From Diprion similis (lineage: Eukaryota; Arthropoda; Insecta; Hymenoptera; Diprionidae): a stretch of DNA of 64,000 nt. The notes below the pieces were generated by a model. It was not told the origin of the DNA. It saw nothing but the letters and a program-made list of their open reading frames with translations, and did no database searches. Location: assembly GCF_021155765.1 (NCBI RefSeq), contig NC_060115.1, positions 12,194,493 to 12,258,492 of the forward strand. The letters run 5' to 3'. Positions 36,401-49,805 of this stretch are shown in pieces (the first letter of the stretch is position 1; every line of letters starts with the position of its first letter). The translations under genes and the position numbers were made by a program.

Positions 36401-39400
36401 CCAAGTATTACAAACGCAAGAGTGAATTCATTGACCCCGCTCAAGATGCAGGTAAATTACATCGCTAGTTTGATTTTATTACTCTTTTATATTGTGTATG
36501 TACCCAGCTTCTTTTCAAACTTGAAGATAACCAGCCAAATGCTCTCAAGTTTTTTTTTTTTTTTTTGTATTGACCCCCAACCATTTTGCAGCACTAGGAA
36601 AATTCAACGTGGCCATAAATATGCTGAGAAAAATTTAATTTGTTATAGTTACTAGGAAATACTTGTCAAATGGGTATCGTTGAAATAACGGTTTAAATAT
36701 TGTTGGTTACAATATTTAAACTGGTTAATCTGGTTAAATAGTTTACAATATTTTTTCAGTTAAATAAGGCCTTTATACAATTAATTTTCGCATCATTATC
36801 AAATTATTGCAACAATTACAATAAAATATTATGCATATATATTGGGGTGGTCGTTGGAGAAAGATCATGTTGGACAGTCATAAATCGGCTCCGAATGTAG
36901 ACAAAATTGCTCTCTAATTTTCTCAGATTTTTGTTCCCATCGTCAGCTCTTTGTCTCCCTGTAGATCGTATATTTCATACGAGTCATGGGTGTTTTAATT
37001 TTTCAAGCTATATAACATTGTATTCCATACTTTTTCTTAATCTTCGTTGAATTTCGAAACCTCGTCATTTTCGATTGTATACAGGAAAGGGGAATTCCAT
37101 TCTAGTCCTCAAGAGTTAAGTACAAAAAAAGGCCAGCAGAGTCTGAAGAGAATCTGAAAAAATTTGAGATTTGTTTTTTATTGTACTTAAAGCCGACCTA
37201 CGACCATCCAACATTACAATTCCCCCCAAAAAAACATTTAACAACCACCCTAATATATCTATATACATATACATTAGGTTGATAGAGAATAAAAAAATAA
37301 TTTTTTTTTCGCGGAAACAAGCTTAAAAGTTTCGTTTAGGTATAAAAGTAGGCCTGTAAAAACTTGAGCTCTTGATATTAATATTAAGATGCTCCGCATT
37401 GCGCTTTTCTATTTTCCATAAGAATAACACGGGAAAAATGGTTTTTGATCTTTCTGAATATTATAACTAGCCAACGACGCTTCGTACAAAAAATTCACAG
37501 AAATAATTTTGTAGGAAATCGAACGCTCTACAAAAAAGGTCTCTTATAATTTTTTGATAAATCTACTCTTTCAAAAGTTATAAGGGTCAATTTTTATTCA
37601 TAAGAATAACACAGAAAAAGTAGTTTCTGGTCCTTCCGATTTTGATAAGTAGCCAACAACGCGTTGTGCAGAAAATTCACGGATACATTTTTGTAGGGAA
37701 TCGAATGCTCTACAAAAAAGGTCTGCTGTCATTTTATGATAAAGTTACACTTTCAAAAGTTATAGGGGGTCAATTTATTTTCTTATTTTGAATCACCCCA
37801 AAATACATACAGTAGAAGTGACCATAGTCAGAAAGAATACACGTACTAGATTTTCTGGTACCATCTACGAAACTCACTTTCACTTTATACCAAGAACTAT
37901 ATTTTTTAAATACCATAAAAAATTAACATAGTTAAGGGCTGTACAAGAACCACAACTAGAATTTTGTTTCTCTGATGAAACGGGAATAGCCGGAATGCTA
38001 CGAATGTCAAGGAATCGCATTGTTAAATAAATTTTCATTTACCTTAAAGAATAAAAAAACTGTTGCATATTCCTAAAATATTGTCGCAAGTTGAAACTCG
38101 TGTCGATAAACATATCTTTCTTGTTATTCCAGAGAAAGTTGCAAGTGCTCAAAGGGAACTTTCCGCTCTAATGAAACCGCTAAAATGTGACTTGTGCAAT
38201 GCAGTTGTAAGAATAAACATTTTTACAATATATTTTTGATAAACAACTTTATGAGAATAGCATTTACGAATCCTAATTAACGTTACTGTATCAAATTACA
38301 GATGAATTCTACGTTGCAAGCAAAATTACATTACGATGGTAAACCCCATCAGAAAAAGGTATCTATGTTCCTGAATCAGAGTGTGAAAAAATTGAAAACT
38401 GAAGACAGTGGTCAAGTTTCCAGTACAACTGAAGCGGATTGGAATACCTACTGCGAGGTAAAATTACAGAACCTAATCAGATCTTATGTCAATATCTGAA
38501 ATGAATCATAAAGCATTCGTCTCTGCTATTCACAGATCTGCAAGACTTGGTTCACCTCGCAAACCGATGCGACGCAACATTATGCTGGCAAGAAGCATCT
38601 TAGGGCAGCTAATGGTGGCCCACGTGTGAGGTGAGTAACAACAAGCAACAAGCTGACAGCAAAAATCAATTAAACACTCCGATTACAAGTGATTCAAAAA
38701 ACCATAATACGAGTAATGTCAGTTGAATGAGAGAAAATAATGGTATGTCTGTAACATTATATGGGATCATATGGTGTAGGCACAACTTTGGTGTTGAAGT
38801 CATTCTATTTTACCTTTTTGTTTATAGGACATCGAAGAAGCAGAACCAGAATCAAACCCCGATAGATCCGAGCGGACGGTTTGGCATAGGGATAGGTTTT
38901 CAAGCTGAAGCACCAGCCCCTGTAATTATTCCGGCAGAAGCTGCCATCGTCGTACCTGTTGTATCACCTGTACCTATACCGACTATAGCTGCAGCAGTAC
39001 CAGTCAGTACGCCTCTCTATACAGCTCCATCTTACCAAACGCTATTGCGTTGTGACCTTTGCGGTGTTTCGGCAAATCGAAAAGATCAATTAGAAACACA
39101 TCGTCGAGGTGCAAGGCATCTCAGGATGCTTAGAATGAATGGGCTTCCAGTACCTGACGCAGGTAAGATCTGTCAATATCCGAAACAGTGATTTGTCCTT
39201 CTGCAAAGGACTCGTTACTCTAGTCATGCAGACTTTGACGCTAATTTTTTACACTTCTCAGCGACACTTTGTTATTTTACAGTACCTGAAGCTGAAGCGG
39301 TCCCTGTAGCTAGTGGACCGATAGATTATTCAATTTATAGAACCCCGTCGGGTAAGTTTAGTGAGAATATTTTCACATTAAGATCCTTTTAGAAATATAA

Positions 39401-39600
39401 GTACTACTTAAAGCCAAGGTGTAATCCTCCACTTTTATCCACCAGGACAATACTACTGCGCACCTTGCAATGTCTCTCTGAACTCAGAGAGCAGCTTTGC
39501 ACAACATGTTGAAAGTAAAAAGCACAAGAACCAGCTAAACCCAAAATCACCGTCCACTGCTGCCAACACTGCAAAGAAAACAAGGTTTAAAAAAAAGTAG
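30478..39600 (+). CDS. Four-finger JAZ/U1-type zinc-finger protein (ZNF385/ZNF346-like)
   Basis: The exons are 30478-30523, 36065-36451, 38133-38206, 38302-38457, 38536-38630, 38828-39162, 39283-39351 and 39446-39600 (TAG at 39598-39600), giving 438 residues. The short first exon (MSGPVTKTIENPEVPG) ends at a strong donor (G|gtaagt) in the phase needed by exon 2. A Pro/Gln/Ser-rich N-terminus is followed by four fingers, all C-x2-C-x12-H-x5-H: about residues 163-185 (CDLCNAVMNSTLQ), 220-242 (CEICKTWFTSQTD), 328-350 (CDLCGVSANRKDQ) and 392-414 (CAPCNVSLNSESS). Between fingers 2 and 3 is a Pro/Ala/Val-rich linker. The basic C-terminus (KKTRFKKK) could be a nuclear signal. Fingers of this type bind double-stranded RNA or structured nucleic acid in ZNF346 and ZNF385. 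The exact orthologue is uncertain. Confidence 0.85.
31471..31883 (+). mobile_element. MITE family A, copy 1 (zinc-finger gene intron 1)
   Basis: It starts AGGGTGGTCGTTATACGG and ends ATATAACGACCACT. It is collinear with the minus strand of 36844-37251: shared blocks include TTTGTACTTAACTCTTGAG, CTAGAATGGAATTCCCC, TTCGAAATTCAACGA and GAAATATACGATCTACAGGG. This copy carries a few small insertions. No coding capacity. Confidence 0.8.
33224..33248. repeat. TAAA microsatellite
   Basis: About six TAAA units, with a partial duplication of the neighbouring ACTTGTTAAATAAA at about 33263. Confidence 0.85.
34881..35002. repeat. Imperfect 122 bp inverted repeat
   Basis: ATATGCATAGTTTTTCGTAA at the left pairs with TTATGAGAAACTATGCATAT at the right, with weaker pairing further in. 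It is intronic in the zinc-finger gene. Confidence 0.6.
36844..37251 (-). mobile_element. MITE family A, copy 2 (zinc-finger gene intron 2, inverted)
   Basis: It starts GGGGTGGTCGTTGG and ends AACAACCACCCT, so the ends form an inverted repeat of about 13 bp. The body is the reverse complement of the copy at 31471-31883. It lies about 390 bp downstream of exon 2. Confidence 0.8.
37276..37800. mobile_element. Element with an internal 182 bp tandem duplication
   Basis: The ends (AGGTTGATAGAGAATAAAAA and, inverted, TGGGGTGATTCAAAATAAGA) are loosely inverted. Inside, 37417-37598 is repeated at 37599-37780: both contain CATAAGAATAACAC, AAAAATTCAC-like, CTCTACAAAAAAGGTCT and CTTTCAAAAGTTATA. The copies differ at many positions, so the duplication is old. 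Confidence 0.65.
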
Positions 39601-40934
39601 TCACTTTCCATTGGATTTAAGCGTTAAAATAGCGACATTCTATTTTCTCAGTTTATCAATCTTCAAATGATTTATACTCGATGTACGCGGAGCACATTTT
39701 TGCTGCAGACCTCTCAATATCTGCGCAAATTTTCTTAGCAAAGTCTCCATTAACAAACTACAATCCAAAGATATTTTGCGGAGTTTCACGGTAAATACAG
39801 GCAGCGAAAAGTATATTACCAGAATTGGGTAGCAGACTACGATGGTTGAATGGAAATTTTGTTTTAAAATACCGATTCCTTAATAGGAAATTTTCTATGC
39901 GTACATTTACAACAAGGTATTGACACACTGCATAAACTAGAAATAGTCAGAGAATTTTGTAACTGGATGAGTCTGGGTGTTATGTTTGCCCCATTGGGGT
40001 TCACGTACGCTTTCTCAGTCAGGCATCATTAGTCTACAGTTTTCAATACTTTATTGATAAAGTCTTGAGATGACTTGAGTATAGAAATGAAATCAGAAGA
40101 GAATAGAATGATATTCTCAAAAGTAGCGAAACTAATAATTATTTAATGTATTTGAGAACGTCATAACTACTCATTCAAATGAGAAAGTGTTTTTGAATAG
40201 TTTTCAAAACATATATTTTACCAGTCATGGATGCTGCTCATTTTATTTGCATGTCAGTCGCATCTCTAACTATTTTTATGAAAAAGAATCACGAAACTCA
40301 TATATTATACTGTTGAGTTATATTTATGATTAGTTGAGATCTATTGTAATTAGTTAAGCTGAGTTAGTACTCACATTGAAAACACCTGTGCAATACTTTA
40401 CATGCGAATTTAATCGTTGCGGTTTATTGTCTAAGAGTATTAGAAACAAATGAAAATTATCAACACTAATGAAACGAGAACGACAAAAATTAAAAAATAA
40501 GTGTATAATAAAAATTAAAAAAAAAAAGTCGTTTAAGCCGTTGCAACGGTTATGTAATATAATAGATAATTATTTTTCAATCTCATGACAAAGTATGATA
40601 TATGCTAAGTTATCCCTTTTATTATTTATAATTTGACAAACTTCAACAGTGTAAGTCTTAGAAACAATTCATAGCCTACTTACGATCAGATCTTCACTTT
40701 GAGGATCTGAATTGTTTATAGCTATATACGTGTAGTAAGACTCAAAAATCAGTATTGTACAGTAAAAATTCCGTGTTATCAGTAACGAATTTTATCTAGG
40801 TATCATTCAAATTCTTAATATTTGTACAGAAGTTGAGATAAATGTTAATAACGTAGCTGTATTTCTCAAACGTACATTTAATCTAAATGTAATTTCAGGT
40901 CTGTTAGTTATCATCAAATGTCTCACAAAATAAA
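39601..40934 (+). other. Probable 3' UTR of the zinc-finger gene
   Basis: AT-rich sequence after the stop codon leads to AATAAA at 40929-40934, a good candidate poly(A) signal. No coding region was seen. Confidence 0.4.
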
Positions 40935-43900
40935 AAGCAGTTAATAAAAAATAATCTGTAGCTTCATTTTCTATTTTCAATTTTGTTTTTCGAATGTATG
41001 GGTCAAGTCGGCGCTATTTTCAAAATTAATTCTCTTCTTCATGCAATGCTTTTTGTTACGCACACTAGATTCAAAATTGTGTACAAATCAATTTTTACTA
41101 TCATCCATCCGAACTGTTCACCATATTATATTATTTTTGGATTAAAGAGTGTTCAAAGTAATGTTACGGTACTGATTATTTATCGACGGAGCACGATTTT
41201 AGTTTCAACGTTATCCAAAAGCGGCAAAACGTTGCCGTTTGTGCATATTCACTTCGTTCAATTACCAATAGATTGTCAAATGACCACACAAGGAAATCAT
41301 TTTTTACAGAAGATTTTATGGAATATTTGCTTTCGTCAAATTTGAATTCAATCAATCTACCGAACAGTAGTTCCCAGTTCCTCTCGGAAATACTTATTCT
41401 GGATAGACAAGCTTGTGCTGGAGTAGACTTTAAAATTATAACTTAAATTTAATTACTGTTTATAGTCCTGAATATAATCATGCGTCGTCAATAAAATTCG
41501 CATTTGATAGAATATTACTGTTGTACATAAATTTCTATTGGCAGGAAGTTGAACTTTGTCGTTACTAGTTGATTAAAATGAAGTAAAAATTGGAAGTATA
41601 GTAATTTAAATTCTTTCCCCTCCGACTCACAGAAGGAACTAATGTTTGCGCTTTTGACTTTAAAAAACGATCGGTTTTTCTCATGCGAGAAAATAACCGT
41701 TACAATAAATTTTTCGGAGTACAAAATTATGATATTCAATCACAGATAATTACTCTACCGATGTCCACTTAACAAATAACACGAATTCAAAAATGTATCG
41801 TCTATAGTGCGTATGCAGTGCTTTCGATGAAAATTTCTATATTTGCAACGGAATTTTTAATGCAAAGACAATGAGAAACCTTTGTTTCTCTCTTTATTAA
41901 TAAATTACGTAATGAAGAAAATGATTCAATTGAATATGAACACAGAGTTGATTGACAGTCACTTTTCTCACTATTGCTCAGTTTTTGTTACTTTTCCCAA
42001 GGATTGGTCTTTTAAGTCACTATTTCGGTCGTAATTGAATTTCTTGCAGAAAAAAATTTGGTTGCACAATCTTTTTCCGACGCGATGTCCACTCGACGAT
42101 ATTCTGTTTGTTAAGTATTGTAGTATTTTCAGCGGTAAACTCAACTTCAATTTCATTTCGGAAAATCAACTATGATCACATTACTCATTCCTTCTGTATT
42201 GAAATATATTTCCCGAAAAGAAAATGAATTCATAAATCAGAATTATTGTTCATTTTTAACTCATTTTGCTCTTCTCCGAGATTTTTGCACTCTTTCACTA
42301 AAAAATAGCTCACGCGAAAGAATTGGGCTGAATTTTTTTTTTGTTTTTACTACTGCCCCAACGACGTTAAAATTTCGTAAAAGGCTATTTTCGGGAATTT
42401 CAAAATTCGATTCAATCGAAATTTCAATGTCAACAGTAAAACAGTATAACACTTTTCGTTTAATCATTGTGCAATAATTAATCCTGATCAGTCTCTTTTT
42501 GTCGCTTTTTTTTTAGGTTCGAAAGTCACTTTTCTCACTTCGTTGAGACGACTTGACTACTACCAGCCATGTGAATACATTGGACAATTGAAATTCCGTC
42601 TGATTAAATTTCTGTTAATTATTAATCGTAAAATGGGACACTTGAAATGTTGAAAGAAAGTGATTCAGCTCGATAAAGTTAGTAAAAAACTTGTACTGTA
42701 TATAACCAGTGGAATGATTTTCTGGGAACAGGTTTTCCTTGTTTGCTTTGACCTGGATTCATAATTGTTAATTGCGCTTTCAAATGTATTATTATAAAAA
42801 TCTACAAAAAATATAACACTTTCTATGCCTGAATAATAGAAACCAAATTATTTGACTGTACAATGGCGTATAAATATGGTGATGAGAATTGCTCTATTAC
42901 CTATACCAGTGAAATGTAAGGTTACCACTTTACCTTCAGAAAACCTGCAAAACCTGGAAATAAGCAAAAGTTTTTGTTTTACATGGTTGAATCATGGAAA
43001 AGTTTAAGAATTTCGTGCGTGATTCAAATTGAAATAAAAAATTTAAATGTCAGTGAAAGACAAAGATTTTGAAACAGATAAAAAAAGATTTGTAATGACT
43101 GATTAAATTTTTTCGTCCATCAATTTAACTTCGAAAGAGGCAAAAAGTATCCATAAATTTCTCCAAATTTTACAAATTACAAGTAGTAGCAACCCTGTTT
43201 TACATTTAAAAACGATGATTTTACTTACACGTAAAGTATTTTTTTACCAGATGAAATCTTAAATTACACATTCAAACTTAGTCGGACGCGTCACTGAAAT
43301 AGATCAATACTCGATCTGATTGGATTATACTCGCATGTTTCACAACGGAACCTCGTCCGGTGTCTTTCACCGATTATGACCAAACTTTCCAGGATTTTGA
43401 ACAAGGTGAAAATACTTGATGAACTATTATCTTTTATTTGCGGGATATTTCCCTAACAGGATCGATTCGACGCTCAAAAGCCACATATTATTTTGATTAG
43501 CAATTGTCGTAAACATTCAAAAAACATCGAGCTAAAGTTAGTTGAATTTGACGTTGATACCTATAGGATACTAGGGCCTGATTCTCATTTCAAATCTGAA
43601 GTAAAAATTCTGAAATTCGAAATGTAAGTGAATTTAAAAAAAAAAATTGAGCAGGATGGTATGCGAAAATTAGCTGAATCCAAACCCGAGGTTAAAATTT
43701 GAAAATTCAAATATAGGACCCAAAATTGCAGAAGTGATATTTCAACATTCATTCGGGTTGAATGAAAATTAATATCCAAAGGTTTCTCGAGTTTTGCTTT
43801 TAATTTCGTAGAGATTTTTCCAAATGGAATTACCAGTTACCGTGGACAAAAAAGTAGTCACGAAGCTCTTGAGCCTGTTATTGTAATCTTCAGTGGATAA

Positions 43901-46900
43901 TCGATAATATACTTTCTTGCGACCTCGCGAAAATATATTAATTAATTGTATCAACGATATTACATGCATAATGTAATATGAATACGAAAAAGAGGTAAAA
44001 TACGAGTGAAATTTAGTCGGCAGGGGTGTCTCAAAATTGGCAAACGAGTAGGTACTTGAAATATTGAGGGGAATGGGGCGTTGAAAGGAATGTTAATTTT
44101 TTCTCGAATCTTTTATTCAGAGTTAGCTGGTTCTCGTTCAATCCAACGCTTCGCAGAAGTTCTTCAATTAAATAAAGCGGCAGCAAGCTTTTCTCGCGCG
44201 TTACGAGTATAATAATAAAAGAGTGAGTTTAGAAGAGGCTATACACATACGATATCGAAATATGTAGAATGTTTTCACTCAATTTAAATATCGACTTCGT
44301 TTATACCCCATAAATTAACCCTAACTCATCCAACCATTGTCATCAGAACGATAATTATGTTGTTTAATTTCATGACCGATAGCAACAACGAGTATCTTGA
44401 CACAAATACTGAAAAGATACTTTTTGGAAACTGTTCTGCGTAGAAGTGATGCTCCAAATTTAAATATTTGCATGGGTGAATAATTTCGATGTTCAATTCC
44501 TCCTAACCGTAGATTTTGAAAACGTGACGCTCAAAACTGACACACGAATTGCGACACAAGTAATGAAGTCACGTGTAATTAAATTTCTGTCAGACAACCA
44601 TTTTTATGATGCCAAAATATTACAGACTCGATCTGATTTCACGGCCGACGAACGCCAAGCATCGAGTATTTGGGGGAAAATGCACTCCTTTGTGCATGTG
44701 CATCTGTTAGCGTCCAGATGGCCTGATATAAGTCCTGCAGGAGTTAACTATATCACTATTTTATGTCAGGGGACAGATACGTATTTATATATCTTTCTAG
44801 AAAATACACCTTGATGTATTCCTTGTAAAGCTCAGGCTGATTGAAATTCATTCAAGATAATTGAATATCAACCAATAATGTAAATTGTTCGTGCAGAGCG
44901 AAGTGGGAGGTGTAATAATTTCATTTAATTTATATAAATTTCAATAATTTAATACCCTTTGTTTGTGGCTTGTTTTAGATTGTGCGACTTTGTTGAGATG
45001 AACATCGATTCGAGATTATTTATTTCTATCCATTCTAATGAATTTTTCATAGTCGTCTATTTTTACTGCAAATTTTGTCATTTTTTTATTTAATTCTTTG
45101 TTCTCGTATCCTACCAAACCAAATTTTCATATGACTTTAAAAAATCCTGCGAACTGCGATTTATACTAAGGATTCGTTTAGTTTTCGGTGGTTAAAAGCA
45201 TTCCAATACTTAATGCATGAATTTCAAGTTATTCTTGTCTACGAGAGAGAGAGAAAGAGAGCATTCAATTGAGTCTATTCCACATTTATTTATCCAAGTG
45301 AATTTACCAGATCCAATTACGCCTTATTGAAGTTAAGTAAGTTGTAGGTGAATTACGCGAATGGGGAAATTTGTGGGTTTCATTAATTTTTTCTTCACTC
45401 CTTTTCGTTTGATCAAATTTTAATTGTACCAAGCGGGTTTTCATAAAGTCGCAAAAAGGTTCTGAAGTTCTAGGGAAAAAAACCGACAAACTTTTCTAGC
45501 ACAATATAATATTTAAAAGAAAAAAACCTTCCGCAAGGTAATGTGAAAATAATTTTTACGGATACCATAATATTATCACACATTCTAACTGGTGTAAGTA
45601 AGCATAACTAACGAACAATGAAATTATAAGCGAGAAAATAGAATTTCTAAATCACCAGAGTGAATTGAACGAAACTCGTCTTATTGTCAGCAAAAACAAG
45701 GCTATTTTTCAGAGTCTCTCAGATACTGGGCTCGATACACGATATACGACCCTCGTATTTTGACGTCCCTGTCCCATGCAATATCGATTATAAATATCTT
45801 AATCACGTAGCCAATATCGGAAAGTAACTGTTCTCGAATGTTCACAGTATGCTGTGTAACGCGTTACACATACCCAGACACATATACATGTAATTGGGGA
45901 AGATTTCACCCCTCAAAGGCATATATAGATAAATAAATGTACGCACAGTTGAGCCACATATTGCGAATGAAAATATTGCTAGGAGGCCCGGGAGCGTTTA
46001 CCCTGCTGCAAATAGTGATCAAATCGTGTATAAATCCTTCCGTCGTGCTTAGGGGAGCGACATCGACAATTGTTTTCGCATATACACACGTATGCAGACG
46101 TATGCGAAACGCTTGAGAGTGTAAGATCAACTATTGTCCCCCGCTACATCTGAAAGCTTTGGCCTTATTGAGCCTGCACAACTAGTCAGCGACTCGCGTA
46201 TTCCCTTAGCGTGAAAAGTTTTGACCAAAAAGTGATACGCTTCGCGTGTTTCTTGGGCTACAAAATGCGAGCTGGCCGTGTAACTACGTTATACTTTGTT
46301 TGTCACGTGCTTTTAGACCCATTAATTAATTTCAGGGAATCAGACCAACAATTTACATAATTCGATTTTATTCAGCAGAAAATGCCATCTCGACAATAAT
46401 TTTGCGATTGGAGACAATATAGCCTCTGCTCTGCTCGTCCACGTGTCGATATGATTAACACCACGTGCCGTCCATGGACCATGCGGGACGCGATGATGCA
46501 GCGGCTGCAGCAGGACGACTCGTCACTCGGCGATGCGATGCAGCGAATCCTTTTCTGGATCCTGGGTCCGCGTTATCGCTGCACACAAGGCGATGCCGAT
46601 CCTTTGAAAATGCCTCCGGTGACGATAAGCTCACATGGATTCTTGGTCGGGCGATAGACGCGGCTTTTGTACGTTTAGGTGGATTCCTAAAAGAACATCC
46701 ATCCTGCGACAACCCGTTCACCGAATAGATTCACGGGAGGATATAGAGTGTATACGGATACGCGTAACTTATGCTTATATATACGCAAGTCGCGTATCTC
46801 GACTGGGATTGAATTTTCGTATTATTCTTCGAACGGTATTATGCAACGAAAATTACTATTTTCACTTGCCGAGTTGAAATTTATTTCAGGTATTTAAATG

Positions 46901-49805
46901 ATCGATTTTCAGTTTATTTTATCGTGAACGTGAAAATAATGTAAAAGTACTACTGAACGGTATATTTCTATATTAAAACTGCAAGCCCATTTATAGTTGA
47001 CTCTAGTCTCTTAGTAAATTTAAAAAATTTAACATGTTATTAATTTGATTTCGAGATAGTCGAAGATGGAGAATTTATCAAAATTATGCAATACTTAGCT
47101 GCAATGATTTTTCTGAAGATTGAAGTTTTACTAAACGAATACTGAAATTGTAAACAAGCGCGTGAGTAGATTTTTTATTTCGAAAATTTAGTAGAGTCGT
47201 TTGATTTTACTTCACGGTGGTTTATTTTGTTGGGAAGACTGTTTTTCACAAATTCCCTCAAGCAAATATTAGTTACCGTTTTTCAATCAAAATTAATATC
47301 ACCGCAATCTTGAAAAACTGTTTATTTACCGATACTAACGAAGGCATAAAAAAGTGTCCTGAGATTGTAAAGAACAGTTTTCCTGTTGCTATCTAGGCTG
47401 TATAATTTATACTTTTTGTATTTTTTATTCTCGTATTTTGAGTAGAATCTTCGCAGCTTACAAACATATAATATGTAAATATACTAAATCCTCAATGTAT
47501 TGTATATTATGACTACACGTCATAAACAAATTAACAATAAGTATCGATTATTATGTCACCGACCTTCCGAAGGATTCTGAATTTCAAATAATATGGACGA
47601 CCTGTAGTAACGATGGTTCTGACAAAATGAATTGCTTTGAGTATTGAATAGACGACGACAGCGCTAATTAAAACTACTCCTTGTTTATACTTATATCGTA
47701 GAAAAATACAGCCGGGGTTCAGTTGTTTCAGTAATCCTAAGTTTGCACTGTTTTTCCAGGGAATCGCGATTTAGACTACTTCTAATCGCTTTGTAGCCTA
47801 TAAAGATAGAAAAATTTGACTTGAACGATTGCCCAAATAATAGTATACGCAGCTGATATTGAAATATTTAATTCAGGCTCTTCAGCAAATTGAGCAATCG
47901 TAACAGGAAAATTTACGATGAAGCCATAATGATGTGAATTCTAATAGATCGTTGATTTTAAGAATAATTAGGCAAATTAGTGGGAGATTTTTGATGGATA
48001 CACATATATCATACATACAAGATGTACAGGTAGATATAGCTATGCCTACGTATATACCTACGAGGGTATACATATGTATGCAATAAATGTATTAATTTAC
48101 GATCAGACGTAGTTAAAATTACGTTCGGATTAAACCTCGATTGAATTTGTACTAAATTAGGCTGAAATTTAGCCGTTAAGTAAGTGAGTATATATATTGT
48201 GCATCTATATAGGTATATACGTGTACATTAAGTGAGTTAACTGACTCCGTCTTAACTAGAAGTCTAACCAGCTACATTTATTCAATTACAAAATCATTAG
48301 TCTCTTCAAGCCGAGGCCAGGGTAGCTGTCGTCTCGAAAGCACGTTCAACTTTCTTTACTCATCCGTTGTGAAATGCAAAGGTCAGGATGATTTTCCTTG
48401 AAGAAAAAAACTTTTGTGTCGTGTGCTTAGTTGTTCTCTAATACTTTTCTTCTTTCACCTAGTCTAGTGGTTAATGGAAGAGTCAAACTGGCTTGAAAGT
48501 ATTTTGCCCATCGACGCCTTTCTACTCACAAAATACTTACATACAAAGGGTTCAATACTAGAGTAGCTTAACCCACATTGTCCATAAGTCTCACTTTAAC
48601 TACCCTGAGCAATTTAAAATGAACTTTTGACGGAACCAAAATGTGTCAGCAAACGCTACCATATAAATCCATTCTCGAATACAAAATGTTGATGTGCGAT
48701 ATGTAAAAAGTTACACGGCGTTTTCCTTTCTGGAGGTTCGACATTACGTTGTTAATTACGGCCTCACGAAGTGGCCGGTCAAAAGAAAAAAGTTTTTGTT
48801 TTTGAGGTACCTTAATACTATGTATATCGCGTGGCAAATGCCAAAAGGACGTATAATTTTTTTTAATTCTTGCCAATCGCTGTGTAAACATATTCTAAGC
48901 CTGAAAATGAAAAAAAAAAAATGATTGCGTTTCCAAAAAAAAAAGAAAAGTTTAAAATTTTTTTACGCTCTTTTAACGCAAAATCCTGTCTAATCCTGTC
49001 AAATTAGCAAACTCACGTACATGTAATAGTATTAGTAATTATAATATTCGTCCTCTCGGTGAACAATAATTCGTAGCATGATTAACTTTATTTAACTGGG
49101 AGTTGAATTATATGTATAGAAATAAAATGAACCAACAGGACGAACAAAAAACTATACGTTTTGTTTGTATCACAAATTACGCTCGACAATTACAGAATGT
49201 ATAAAAAAAATTCTACAGCAAGCTGTGTATGTTTAGAAAATAGAGAGCATCATACGAATTTGGATTATCAGCTGATACTGATAATGTATGTAATTATGGA
49301 CCGATTGTAACGTCATTTCGCTAATTAAATTCGAAGATTAGCGATGGAAAATTGTTGTAACGTAGTGCAGTAATTTGGAAAGACGTATATCATTGATAAG
49401 AAAAGTTTGGGTATGAAATTCATTAAGCTGGGAAACTTTTGGTCGCTAATAAATTTGAAAAAAAAATTTCAAAACAAAGAAAACAATAATATTGAAGTGA
49501 AGAGTCTAGCTTCTATAATTGAAAAAGAATCATTTTGTTTCTGTAGATGTATTCCAATATCTCCTGCAGACCCATTGCACTGTTTTCATTATTACATATG
49601 TCGATATACCTACATATCGAAGCAAATATCGGCTGCTCTGATCGCGAGGGATGTTTTCCCACGGTGATTTCAAACGAGCAAGGAACAAGAAGCATGTGTA
49701 TCCCCGACATAGTGTTTTATTGTGTGTCTTTTCTTTACGCGGGGAAAAGTTCCGACTTCTGAGAACCGTAGCTCCTTCACCGAGTGTACTTTGCATTTGT
49801 ATACT
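40935..49805. other. Gene-poor AT-rich stretch
   Basis: I find no supported exon. Open frames up to about 120 residues (for example 40983-41345 and 44476-44814) lack domains and splice support. A GC-richer island at about 46440-46730 has open frames on both strands and two CACGTG sites at its left edge. It may be regulatory. Confidence 0.4.
46440..46467. promoter_or_regulatory. Pair of CACGTG E-boxes
   Basis: CACGTG at 46440-46445 and 46462-46467, 22 bp apart, sit at the start of a GC-richer island. The motif is the target of Myc/Max- and Clock/Cycle-type bHLH factors in general. Function here is only inferred. Confidence 0.25.

Noticed and set aside
44476..44814. 112-residue plus-strand frame
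   Set aside because: It has no recognised motif, no good splice sites and no neighbouring exon. It is likely random in AT-rich DNA.
46455..46728. Open frames of 87-88 residues on both strands
   Set aside because: The GC-richer composition keeps several frames open together. None has a splice partner or known domain.
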